DNA of 64,000 nucleotides, taken from contig JAHCIQ010000004.1 of NCBI GenBank assembly GCA_026129135.1, forward strand, positions 124,001-188,000. Reading direction: 5' to 3'. This DNA is from Cyanobacteria bacterium TGS_CYA1. GTDB taxonomy: Bacteria; Cyanobacteriota; Vampirovibrionia; Obscuribacterales; Obscuribacteraceae. The notes under the pieces were generated by a model that saw only the letters and a program-made list of their open reading frames with translations, was not told the DNA's origin and did no database searches. A program made the position numbers and the translations under genes. How positions within the stretch are numbered: the stretch's first letter is position 1; each line of letters begins with the position of its first letter. Shown here piece after piece: positions 26,288 to 34,473 of this stretch.

Positions 26288-27390
26288 AACTGGTATTGAA
26301 GCTGGTGCTTTATTTTGTTTTTCCACTTCTTTTCGCTCTTGCTATTTTTTGTGCGGTCAGATATTTCATTCAACCTTTGACTCTGTCTTCATCGGCAATG
26401 ATTCCCAACTTGAAAAAGGGCGATCATTTGTTGATAGAGCGTTTAACTTTGCAGCAAAGTCGACAATTACCACGTTTCACGGTGGTGGCGATGGTGCCAC
26501 CATTCGTTGATGGTGTAGTATATCCAAAAGATAATTCAGACCGACTCAAATGTTTTCTGGGCAATTTGACCGGGCTTCCAGGCTTGCCGCGCGACCCTGT
26601 TTGTATCAGACGAATCATCGGTTTGCCCGGGGAAAAAATTCAATTCGACCCCGAGCTTGGCATTTTAATCGACTCTAAACAGATTGACGAGAATGCCTAT
26701 ATTTCAGCCAAGCACGCTCTTAAAAGCGAAGAGACTTCACACATGCTGGATCAAGCTGAAGTCGTACCCGAAAACTCATATTTTGTTTTGCCAGACAACA
26801 GACGCGATTTTGGCGGAAGTGAGGCCTGGGGATTTGTAGATAAAGACCGTCTTACCGGGGTGGTCTCATACAAAGTGGTGGCAAACTCTATCAAGAAATT
26901 GCCAGACCCAAGTGTGACTTTTTCGGATCCGAAAGTAGTTTTCAATGACGACGGTGTGCACGAGCTGCATAAAAGCAATTTTAAAGAAGCTATTGCATTG
27001 TTTTTCAAGTCACTGAGCCTGGATCCTGATTATGAAGTAGCAAGAGAGAACCTCAGTATTGCTTACAGTAATTATGCTTTTAGCAAACACGAAACACCTA
27101 TGCAGGCACTTGAACTACTGCACAAAGCTATTTACATAGATCCCGAGAACGATTTGACCAGGAAAAATCTCGATTGTCTTTTAGAAGTAATGGCGAAAGA
27201 TCCCAAAAAGCCTGAGGACCGTATTGACCTTGCCATGCAGTTTTTAAAAGAAGGAAAAGAATTAGATGCGTATGTTGAATTCGCTCAAGCAAGGCTTTTA
27301 GGTGCCGAACCTTCGAGCTTGAGCGGACTTGCAAAACTCGAGCGACAGAATTTCACCCTTGATGAAATCTGTCGCGTCGAATTACAGTAA
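26284..27390 (+). CDS. Signal peptidase I homologue lacking catalytic Ser and Lys, with TPR tail
   Basis: A 368-residue membrane protein. After a membrane helix (about 4-25) come boxes of the SPase I (S26) family: LSSSAMIPNLKKGD (34-47), CIRRIIGLPGEK (107-118) and LPDNRRDFGGSEAWGFV (169-185). Aligned with the family patterns PSxSMxPTLxxGD and KRxxGLPGD, the nucleophile Ser is Ala38 and the general base Lys is Arg109; the GDNRDNSxDS box is also altered. It therefore looks like a pseudoenzyme. Residues about 220-330 carry TPRs (LHKSNFKEAIALFFKSLSLD), a fusion not usual for SPase I. It may bind signal peptides or regulate a true peptidase. It overlaps bpt by 4 bases. Confidence 0.8.
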   Translation: MKLVLKLVLYFVFPLLFALAIFCAVRYFIQPLTLSSSAMIPNLKKGDHLLIERLTLQQSRQLPRFTVVAMVPPFVDGVVYPKDNSDRLKCFLGNLTGLPGLPRDPVCIRRIIGLPGEKIQFDPELGILIDSKQIDENAYISAKHALKSEETSHMLDQAEVVPENSYFVLPDNRRDFGGSEAWGFVDKDRLTGVVSYKVVANSIKKLPDPSVTFSDPKVVFNDDGVHELHKSNFKEAIALFFKSLSLDPDYEVARENLSIAYSNYAFSKHETPMQALELLHKAIYIDPENDLTRKNLDCLLEVMAKDPKKPEDRIDLAMQFLKEGKELDAYVEFAQARLLGAEPSSLSGLAKLERQNFTLDEICRVELQ

Positions 27391-27392
27391 AC

Positions 27393-28070
27393 CTAATAGT
27401 CATGACGAACTTTTTCAAAATCGCCTTTGACCCAGCTGTAACCCGGTTGAACGTCCGTGTCAGCCACGTAGTCGGCTTCAAAACTGACTACCTGTCTTTG
27501 CGAGCCTGAAGGAAAACTGAGACCGGCATTTCCTTCAAGACCTTCAATGGCAGCCATCAAGCTTTTAGTGAAACGTGGTCCGCCATTTGAGTTTAAGACA
27601 TTGATAGTTATTTGTCTGCCTCTGTCTACACTCACGCGAAGAGTTGCACGACCTTTTTCATCAACCATCGAAGACCAGGTATCATAGATTGCTTTGGAGA
27701 GCTGTTTGTGCCATTGCTCCCAGGCCAGTGTCAACTCGCGGCTGTTTCTGTCTGCACCGATATCGAAACGACCTCCAGATGCCAGTCCACCCAGGTTACC
27801 TTGGTCTACAGCTCCTTTGAGCGGAGCTTGTGCGAATTTGGTGTTATCCACAAGAGGGGTACCGCGGTTCAAGCGCACTACGGGTGGTGCCAGGGGGGGA
27901 GCAGCATTCATAGTTGCGCCTGAATCTAGCTGACTAGAACGGGTCAGTCTGGTAATATGACTGGACTGATTGACTGTTCCTTCAAGCATTTTTGCGGTAG
28001 CGATTTGCACGCTAGTGCCAAGTGCGATTACTGTTAAAAGTGCGATTCTAAAATATCTTGTGGTGCTCAT
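27393..28070 (-). CDS. Secreted protein with TonB/TolA-like C-terminal domain
   Basis: A 225-residue protein with a signal peptide ending near QIATA (about residue 25), a Pro/Ala/Gly-rich linker to about residue 105, and a C-terminal domain of about 110 residues. The domain pattern (WEQWHKQLSKAIYDTW, then ATLRVSVDRGRQITINVLNS, then a helix and a final strand) is that of TonB/TolA C-terminal folds. Here a cleaved signal peptide replaces the usual membrane anchor. Its role in the envelope is unknown. Convergent with the SPase homologue, 2 bases apart; the TPR gene upstream at 28090 is on the same strand and likely co-transcribed. Confidence 0.65.
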   Translation of the reverse strand: MSTTRYFRIALLTVIALGTSVQIATAKMLEGTVNQSSHITRLTRSSQLDSGATMNAAPPLAPPVVRLNRGTPLVDNTKFAQAPLKGAVDQGNLGGLASGGRFDIGADRNSRELTLAWEQWHKQLSKAIYDTWSSMVDEKGRATLRVSVDRGRQITINVLNSNGGPRFTKSLMAAIEGLEGNAGLSFPSGSQRQVVSFEADYVADTDVQPGYSWVKGDFEKVRHDY

Positions 28071-28089
28071 TGGTCTGTTCCTGCTTCAC

Positions 28090-29394
28090 TTACTTAGAGA
28101 AGAATCCGAATAATCCGCCTACTACTGCTCCGGTCAAAGCTGCTTTCTTGGCACTGCCACCACGCATGTTGAGCAAGTAACCGGTTGCTGCTCCCATTGC
28201 GCTTGCCATTGCAGCACGTTTCAGGCGTGAGCTGGTCGAGGTGTAGTTGGAAGAGTAGCCATAGCCATAATTTTTCGAAACGCTTCCAGTGTTGACTGGT
28301 TGGAAGGGGGTCAATTGTCCAGCTGGGGCAGAAGAATCGGCTACAGCAGGAGCAGGGTTGCTATTGCTTTGAGAAGCAAATTTTTCTGATCTGGCAGCAT
28401 CGAGAAATGCGGTGCGATAGTTTTGATTGTTTGGCTCTAAAGCCGAAGCTTTTTGAAAAGCGTTTTGAGCCATATTGGTTTCGCCATTTGCTTTGTAAGC
28501 TTGTCCAAGAGCGAATTGTACCGATGCATCTTGAGGAGCTTCTTTGGCTACGCGATTCAATTTGTCGATTGCATTTTTGTAGTTGCCGCTTTTGTAGGCG
28601 CTTGCAGCTTCGTTTACCAGACTTCCAAGATTGGCTTTAGGAGCGTTTGCAACTGGAGCCGGACTCTTTGGTGCATTGTTGGCGCTGGCAAGACGGGCTG
28701 GTGCTTGGGGGGTAGCAGCCGGAGCTGGTGCAATCGCGATTTTTTGAGTCATATTGCGAACCGCTTCAGCCAAATCGGCATCCGAAGGGTTCATTTTCAA
28801 TGCCTTCTTGTAATAATCGAGAGCGCTTTTATAATCGTGTTTGTCTTCAGAAATTACACCCAGGTTGTAGACGGCATCTACGTTTGATGAGTCAGTTGAA
28901 GCAACTTGTTTGAAAAGTTTTTCAGCTTCATTCAAATTACCTTGCGAATATAAAGCAGTTGCACGCTCGAGATTGCCTTGTGAAATACTTTCTGCAGGCT
29001 CGGACTCGTAAGACTCTTTCACCACATTTGGCGCTTGAGCGACTTGTTCGCTAGAGTTATCCAGTTTTGGTGCCTGGGGTAATAAAACAATTTCGTCCTT
29101 AGACTTGCCGATCATTTTGTCGATTAAATCGACTCTATCACCGAAGTTTCCATCGTGAGTCTGTCCAAAAACAACTTTTTCGACTGCATCAAGACGAAAG
29201 TCGAGGTCTTTGTCTTCTTTGGCATGACCGAAAAGAAAGTTTTCTTGTTTTTCCAGTTTGCTCATCTGGGCGCTGCTCAAGCCGGTGGACGACAGAGCAT
29301 AGGCATTAAGGTTGCTTGAAAAGACAGTGCTCAAAGCGAGCAATCCCGACAGGGAAAGGCTGAGCATTTTGTTTTTGTTTAGTGATGATTTCAT
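28090..29394 (-). CDS. Secreted TPR protein with glycine-zipper C-terminus
   Basis: A 434-residue protein. I choose ATG 29394 over a TTG at 29412. A signal peptide spans about 1-35. Then comes a region with the pattern E-x2-LFG ... RLDAVEKVVFGQTHDGNFGDR (about 45-90), a motif I associate with Melainabacteria and cyanobacterial envelope proteins. TPRs follow at about 140-230 (ALYSQGNLNEAEKLFKQVAS; AVYNLGVISEDKHDYKSALD) and 265-330. The C-terminus (AMGAATGYLLNMRGG ... AALTGAVVGGLFGFFSK) is a glycine-zipper segment that may insert in a membrane. It is probably an outer-envelope scaffold; the partner is unknown. Confidence 0.75.
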   Translation of the reverse strand: MKSSLNKNKMLSLSLSGLLALSTVFSSNLNAYALSSTGLSSAQMSKLEKQENFLFGHAKEDKDLDFRLDAVEKVVFGQTHDGNFGDRVDLIDKMIGKSKDEIVLLPQAPKLDNSSEQVAQAPNVVKESYESEPAESISQGNLERATALYSQGNLNEAEKLFKQVASTDSSNVDAVYNLGVISEDKHDYKSALDYYKKALKMNPSDADLAEAVRNMTQKIAIAPAPAATPQAPARLASANNAPKSPAPVANAPKANLGSLVNEAASAYKSGNYKNAIDKLNRVAKEAPQDASVQFALGQAYKANGETNMAQNAFQKASALEPNNQNYRTAFLDAARSEKFASQSNSNPAPAVADSSAPAGQLTPFQPVNTGSVSKNYGYGYSSNYTSTSSRLKRAAMASAMGAATGYLLNMRGGSAKKAALTGAVVGGLFGFFSK

Positions 29395-29499
29395 TGTGGT
29401 GAGGCTCCGCAAATTCCCGCATGGCAGATAGGGTAAATGACGCCTCGCCAGGGTCTATGTTCCTGGCAATCACAAGTCAATTTGATTAAATCGCAAGGA

Positions 29500-30678
29500 T
29501 TAATCTATCGTTTCGCGTCCAGCAAAAACGTAGCGTTTTAGCAAAGGCGCCGGTCTGTAACGCTCGCCATGCTTCTGGAAGTTTTCTTCCATGAGCATAA
29601 GACACAAAGACAAGCCCATTTCATTAGCAAGAGCGAGTGGACCTTTACGCATTCCAAGCCCTGCACATAGTGCCTTGTCCAAATCTTCTTTGCGACAGAC
29701 ATTTTCTTGCAGGGCTAGAAATGCCTCGTTAATCATGGGCAAAAACAGTCGTTCTGCTTTGAAGTCGCCACTCGTGGCAGGTTTTACAAACTTGGCAAGG
29801 TCTGGGTTAGACCCTATTTTGACTCCTTGATCATCATATATATAGAAACCTTTTTTGGTTTTCTTGCCTAAGTAGTTAGCCTTAACCATAGACTCAAGTA
29901 AAGGGGGAACTTCAAAACGTGGACCATACTCGCTCTGGTTGTATTTAGCCACCCAAAGACCAATATCTGCTCCGTTCATATCTCGTAAGGCAAGGGGACC
30001 AACTGGCATGTTGTATTCGCAGGTTTTTTGGTCGATTTCGTCCTGACTGGCAATGCCTTCTTCCAGGCACCACAAAGACTCGTTCATGTAGCGTCCAAGC
30101 AGTCTGTTTACAAGAAAAGATGCACATTCGTCGACCTGTACGGCAAGTTTGCCAAGTTTTGTGGCGAAATCAATTACGGTATCGATTGTTTCTTGGTCAG
30201 TTTCAAGACCTGGGATTATTTCGACCAGTTTCATCAGATGCGCGGGGTTGAAAAAGTGCATGCCTATGGTTTTCGCTGGACGGCTTGAAAATGAGCCCAG
30301 CTGGCTAATGGACATTGATGATGTGTTTGAAGCAATGATTGCACTTGCTTTGCAATTGTCGTTCAAATCCTTTAGAACCGACTTTTTGATTTCGACTTGT
30401 TCGGGCACTGCTTCAATGACCAGGTCGATATCGAAAAAATTAGCGTAATCAAGCGTCCCTGTTACGAGTCCGCGTTGCGTAGTCGCGTCTTGCGGGCTGA
30501 CTTTTCCTTTTTCCACGCCCTTTTTCAGAATCGAGTCTATAGTGGCAAGTCCTCGTGCAAGAAATGTCTCACTCGATTCTTTCAACAACACAGGATAGTT
30601 TTTTGCGATGAGTGCTGCCGCAATACTTGCTCCCATCGTTCCAGCACCGATTACCGCCACTTTTTTGATCTCAGTCAT
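29500..30678 (-). CDS. 3-hydroxyacyl-CoA dehydrogenase
   Basis: A 392-residue NAD-dependent dehydrogenase that oxidises 3-hydroxyacyl-CoA to 3-ketoacyl-CoA (beta-oxidation) or works in reverse. The Rossmann fold begins VAVIGAGTMGASIAAAL (GxGxxG at 11-16); the family signature is IGMHFFNPAHLMKLVEIIPG with the catalytic His and Glu. Two C-terminal 6PGDH-like helical units follow (SFLVNRLLGRYMNESLWCLE; LFLPMINEAFLALQENVC), making it longer than the 280-residue Hbd type. No thiolase or enoyl-CoA hydratase is adjacent, but acyl-CoA metabolism is also suggested by the mutase at 60586. Confidence 0.9.
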   Translation of the reverse strand: MTEIKKVAVIGAGTMGASIAAALIAKNYPVLLKESSETFLARGLATIDSILKKGVEKGKVSPQDATTQRGLVTGTLDYANFFDIDLVIEAVPEQVEIKKSVLKDLNDNCKASAIIASNTSSMSISQLGSFSSRPAKTIGMHFFNPAHLMKLVEIIPGLETDQETIDTVIDFATKLGKLAVQVDECASFLVNRLLGRYMNESLWCLEEGIASQDEIDQKTCEYNMPVGPLALRDMNGADIGLWVAKYNQSEYGPRFEVPPLLESMVKANYLGKKTKKGFYIYDDQGVKIGSNPDLAKFVKPATSGDFKAERLFLPMINEAFLALQENVCRKEDLDKALCAGLGMRKGPLALANEMGLSLCLMLMEENFQKHGERYRPAPLLKRYVFAGRETID

Positions 30679-31073
30679 CGCTTAACACCCCTGAAAAGCC
30701 TTTAAACACTCGTTAACTAACAGCGTTTTAGTATCTCTTGTGCAGTGTGAAATGTTTCGATCATTGCAATTGTAAAGGTGGATTGTTAAGCAGTAAAAAC
30801 GCCCATTTTGAATTCTAAAGAGTTCCTAAAGGTCCATTTATGAGACGCCACGGAACTGTATAGGTACCACTGGCAAGGATCCGCAAAACATTATCCGCTC
30901 AGATTTAATCTAATGACAACCATTTAATCATGAAAAAGCTCTGGATTTTCTCGAAACAATAAGTAGAATATTGAGAAAGGTAAACGATTATTACCTCCCC
31001 CAACTGTCGTTCGTTCTCAACTCTTAATAGGTTAATTCCTAAAAATTGAAGCCCTACGGGGCTTGGAGGCCTC
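30679..31073. other. Intergenic region with leader hairpin, no gene seen
   Basis: A 395-base region between divergent genes. No reading frame with a good ribosome site, no tRNA and no clear promoter pair are seen. It is AT-rich in its right half and ends in the hairpin and ribosome site of the gene at 31074. A 6-base inverted pair (AGTTCC ... GGAACT, about 30827-30860) is too short to interpret. Confidence 0.4.
31049..31064 (+). promoter_or_regulatory. UACG-tetraloop hairpin directly before a ribosome site
   Basis: AAGCCC (31049-31054) pairs with GGGCTT (31059-31064) around the loop TACG, a C(UACG)G tetraloop of the very stable UNCG class. The ribosome site GGAGG (31065-31069) begins at the next base and ATG is at 31074. 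Such placement can hold back or tune initiation, or protect the mRNA 5' end. Confidence 0.6.
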
Positions 31074-31439
31074 ATGTTCGCCTACGTATTGATAGGTCTA
31101 GAATTGATAATCTTGTACGCAGCGTTCTGGTTTGTATTCGTACGCGAACCAAAACCGTTCGAGCTCAAAGAAAATCTCTGGGGCTATTACTCAGACCCTG
31201 AAGGTGAATCACTGCGCAAATTGCTAAAGGAGCAAGGTGCTCATCCTCAGGTAAAAAGAACTCGTCGCTGTCGTCAAAGCCAAGTTGCTCTGCAACGTCT
31301 TGATGTTGAAGAACGCGAAGGAAGTGGCTGGGTTTACACTGGCAAAAAGAGTTCAGTTAAAAAATCTTCCAGAGTTGTTGCATCTCTCCTTGGTGCGCTC
31401 GGTCAAGAATTGACCCGCTTGAGCACCAAACTTACCTAG
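31074..31439 (+). CDS. Small basic membrane protein
   Basis: A 121-residue protein with one N-terminal membrane helix (about 3-24, VLIGLELIILYAAFWFVFV) and a basic cytoplasmic domain rich in Arg and Lys (KRTRRCRQSQ; KKSSVKKSSR). I recognise no family. A clean GGAGG ribosome site and codon use like the neighbours support it as a real gene. Its 3' end meets the transglutaminase gene tail to tail, 16 bases apart. A nucleic-acid- or lipid-binding role for the basic part is possible but not shown. Confidence 0.65.
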   Translation: MFAYVLIGLELIILYAAFWFVFVREPKPFELKENLWGYYSDPEGESLRKLLKEQGAHPQVKRTRRCRQSQVALQRLDVEEREGSGWVYTGKKSSVKKSSRVVASLLGALGQELTRLSTKLT

Positions 31440-31455
31440 TTTCGTTTTTCAGTAT

Positions 31456-34400
31456 TTATTCTTCAGATTCAGTGCCCTTGCGTTTTCCTCGCGGGGGCGT
31501 TGTTTTCTTTTCGGCTGGTGCTTTTCCGGAAACGACCCCAATGACTTGTTTGCCATATTCTTTTACGTCTTCGAGTTTTTCTTTGCGCTGACCAAAATAA
31601 ACTTCCGAATAAGCCTTGTAAAAGCGATTAAGCGTTTCAGGCAAATCTCTAGGAATAGGATGTTTGGTATTTTTGGTTTTTACAATATTGCTGCGTAAAC
31701 GCTCAATGAAATCCAACGGCGTTTCGGTGGGCAAGCGCGGTTGTTTCAATTTTTTCTCGAGCGTTTTTTGCACTTTCAAAAGAATTGCCCACTCGGCACC
31801 GCGCTTGTACGGAGACTTTTTGAGATTTCTAAGAATTGGAATCAAAAATCTCAAACAAAGTGCTAGAACCACGAGCAAAATCAAAATGCCAAGACCCCAG
31901 AAAATTATGTCTACAGCTTTTGCTGCGAGGTCTTTCAGCTTTTCTTCTTGATCTTCTTTATCCAGTCCCAGTTTTTCTTTGACCTGGTCGATAGTTGTTT
32001 CATCATTCTTTTTGACGTCGGGCATGAATCCCTGGGGCGTGGGATCGAAGGGCACCCAACCACTCTGCGGGATATAGGCTTCAGCCCAGGTGTAAAGATC
32101 GCTAGCTTTGATTTCGCGCTCGCCAGTCACATTGTTCAAAGTGCCTGGTCCAAAACCGGTAACTAGCCTTGCTGGAATACCAACGCAACGAGCCATTACT
32201 ACAAACGCTGAAGCAAAATCTGTGCAGTGACCTTCTTTGCGCTTGAACAAAAATTCTGCCACATAGTCATCTGCTTCTTCGTCGACATCGCGAATCGCAT
32301 TATATTTGAAATTCTTACGTAGATATTCAGCAATCTGTTCACACTGTACAAACCAGTTATATTGTGGATTTGTCTTGGTTTCAGCCAGTTCGAAAACAGT
32401 TTGAGGCAATGTTTTAGGCAAATCCAGATAAGCTGCAAACTCATCGCGCATACTTTCCTCTTCCTGATAAGAAAGGGGGTCAACCAGACGCATGGCATTC
32501 AAGTCATACATTGGCAGCTGCGTTTTTACTTTGAACTCGGTGTTTCGCTCGATGTTTTTAGAGGCTGCGACAGCGCCCATACTATCAACCGTCACGGTGG
32601 TATTGAACAAGCGAACTTCTTGCGGAATCCAGGCACCAGGAACATATTTGCCAATGCTTTTTGCTTTCACTTTCATCTCTTGCATCAATTCAATGGAAGG
32701 AAAGTTGCCGGGAAGTTTTAAAGCGTCAGCCATCGAAACTCTGTACAAAGGCTTGTCTTGATCCTGGAATCTAAAGGGGCGCAAATGAGCGGAGTTTTCA
32801 ACTGAGTCTTGCGAACTCGAATTCGAGCTTGAGCTTGAGTTTAAGTTAGTCTGCGAGTCACTGCCAGAAGAGCGACCAGGACCTGTGATACTTACAGAAC
32901 CGCTTGCGCCACCATTCACGCTTTGTCCGGGTGCAAGTAGGTTTTGCGGTGGCGGAGTGTATCTTGGGATCGAAGCGGCAGGAGGTGCGTAATTAACTTT
33001 GAACTCTTTTTTGATTTCGCCATTGGTAACTTTGACTGGCTCGACTTTTGACTCGTCACTCTGGTGCCAATCAAAACCTGTATAAACGTCATAGCAACGA
33101 CGTCTGAAATAGACTATGCGCCTCGTTTTAGCAATTAGTATGATTTGGTTACGATCGTTCAATTTGTCTGCCATAGACAAGTTGAGGTCGTCATCCATCT
33201 CAAAATCGCCACCGCCATTATTGCCATTACCGCTACCGTTTCCTGATTTAGAATCGGAAGATGAAGCTTTGCCGCGCTGGCGTTTGTTTTTACCTTTTCC
33301 TGAAGGTGAGCCAGGCTTATCCGACGCGGAACTTTCACTTTCGTTCTGGTCCGAACCAGCACTACCTTTACCTTTATTTTTGTCTTTATTCTTATCTTTA
33401 TTCTTATCTTTATTCTTGTCTTTTTCCGGTGGTGGCGTAGCTTCGCTTTCGCTTTGCTGTTCTTTCCCTTTTTTCGCTTTTTTAGGATCTTCGCTATGGG
33501 GCTTTGCTTGAGTTCCTCTCTTGGTCGGCGGTGGTGGGACGTAGTCTACGTCTTCACTGGCATTTCGTTTTTTGAAATTTTTGTCTTTGGGATCGATTTT
33601 AGAAATTCCGTGCCGTTGTTGGAACCATGCACGTGATCGTTCTTCTTCTTCAGGAGTAAGTTTGCGCTGAGCTGGAGGAGGTGGAGGAGCGATATTAGAT
33701 ACGAGAATGCCAGGGTCGAAAGACTTGGCTGCAGCCATTATCCTATCTAGAAAATCGTCTGAGCGTGGTGAAAAAATAAACACTACCACAGACAAGAGTG
33801 GTATCAGCATTAGTGCCGGTATTGTGTAGCCGGAAGACCTTCGTCTGATTGCAACGCCTGCTGGTTTTACTTCTGGAGCCTTGGCGATTGGCTTTTGAAG
33901 TCGTTCTTTTAAGGTCTCAGAAAGACAATCGAAATAAAGCATGAAAGAGCCGAGAATGATGTATACCAGAATAACGGCAAGTAATGGCAGCCCCTTTTCG
34001 ACAGGTGCGATGAGCAAAAGAAGCAGAAGTCCCATGGTAGATGAAAGATTTAAGTCCGAGCGGGTTCGCATTTCGAACGTAATGAAAGCGAAAACACCAG
34101 CCAGAAAGTGGATGAAAGGCGATACGAAATCGAATTCATCGCGCAATGGATTCAAAAATTCTTTGAGCACACCTGCGCCCACGAAAAGAATACCTGCCAG
34201 AGCAAGCCAGTGGAGCCATTTCAATTCGTCATGCCTGTGTTGATAGCTCAAGAAACTGCCTGAGGCGACGAGCAACAAGTAAAGCCCAGTCAGCATCCAG
34301 CTCGAATGCGACAGAATGCAAGAAGCGCCGACACACACAATAGCCATCAAGAAAACTATGATGCGAAGCGGCACCGAATCCTCAGCTGGTTCTTTAGGCT

Positions 34401-34473
34401 CTTCCGGTTTTGGAGGTGCTTTCATTTTGCCAGCATTCTTATTGGCGTTTGGATCGGATGGCGGTTTGTTCAT
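31456..34473 (-). CDS. TgpA-type membrane transglutaminase-like protein, altered triad
   Basis: A 1005-residue protein from ATG 34473, which overlaps the DUF58 stop (ATGA) and has GGAGGG upstream. Residues about 40-240 hold six or more membrane helices (DUF3488-like). Residues about 255-440 are a charged low-complexity outer stretch with KDKN repeats. The transglutaminase core has the nucleophile Cys750 in EGHCTDFASAFVVMAR and the Asp810 in WVPFDPTP, but the triad His position reads DLYTWAEAY (Tyr794). A further membrane helix (about 865-885) and a DUF4129-like tail follow. MoxR-DUF58-transglutaminase operons act on envelope proteins or polymers. The His change suggests altered or lost catalysis. 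Confidence 0.85.
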   Translation of the reverse strand: MNKPPSDPNANKNAGKMKAPPKPEEPKEPAEDSVPLRIIVFLMAIVCVGASCILSHSSWMLTGLYLLLVASGSFLSYQHRHDELKWLHWLALAGILFVGAGVLKEFLNPLRDEFDFVSPFIHFLAGVFAFITFEMRTRSDLNLSSTMGLLLLLLIAPVEKGLPLLAVILVYIILGSFMLYFDCLSETLKERLQKPIAKAPEVKPAGVAIRRRSSGYTIPALMLIPLLSVVVFIFSPRSDDFLDRIMAAAKSFDPGILVSNIAPPPPPAQRKLTPEEEERSRAWFQQRHGISKIDPKDKNFKKRNASEDVDYVPPPPTKRGTQAKPHSEDPKKAKKGKEQQSESEATPPPEKDKNKDKNKDKNKDKNKGKGSAGSDQNESESSASDKPGSPSGKGKNKRQRGKASSSDSKSGNGSGNGNNGGGDFEMDDDLNLSMADKLNDRNQIILIAKTRRIVYFRRRCYDVYTGFDWHQSDESKVEPVKVTNGEIKKEFKVNYAPPAASIPRYTPPPQNLLAPGQSVNGGASGSVSITGPGRSSGSDSQTNLNSSSSSNSSSQDSVENSAHLRPFRFQDQDKPLYRVSMADALKLPGNFPSIELMQEMKVKAKSIGKYVPGAWIPQEVRLFNTTVTVDSMGAVAASKNIERNTEFKVKTQLPMYDLNAMRLVDPLSYQEEESMRDEFAAYLDLPKTLPQTVFELAETKTNPQYNWFVQCEQIAEYLRKNFKYNAIRDVDEEADDYVAEFLFKRKEGHCTDFASAFVVMARCVGIPARLVTGFGPGTLNNVTGEREIKASDLYTWAEAYIPQSGWVPFDPTPQGFMPDVKKNDETTIDQVKEKLGLDKEDQEEKLKDLAAKAVDIIFWGLGILILLVVLALCLRFLIPILRNLKKSPYKRGAEWAILLKVQKTLEKKLKQPRLPTETPLDFIERLRSNIVKTKNTKHPIPRDLPETLNRFYKAYSEVYFGQRKEKLEDVKEYGKQVIGVVSGKAPAEKKTTPPRGKRKGTESEE
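33371..33418. repeat. 12-bp tandem repeat inside the transglutaminase gene
   Basis: Three near-identical copies of TCTTTATTCTTA (33383-33394, 33395-33406, 33407-33418) preceded by a degenerate copy at 33371-33382. On the coding strand they give KDKN units in the low-complexity outer loop. The unit is a multiple of three, so slippage changes length without breaking the frame. Confidence 0.8.

Noticed and set aside
33116..33511. 131-residue plus-strand frame rich in Leu, Ser and Phe
   Set aside because: It mirrors the low-complexity KDKN region of the transglutaminase gene and has no start signals.
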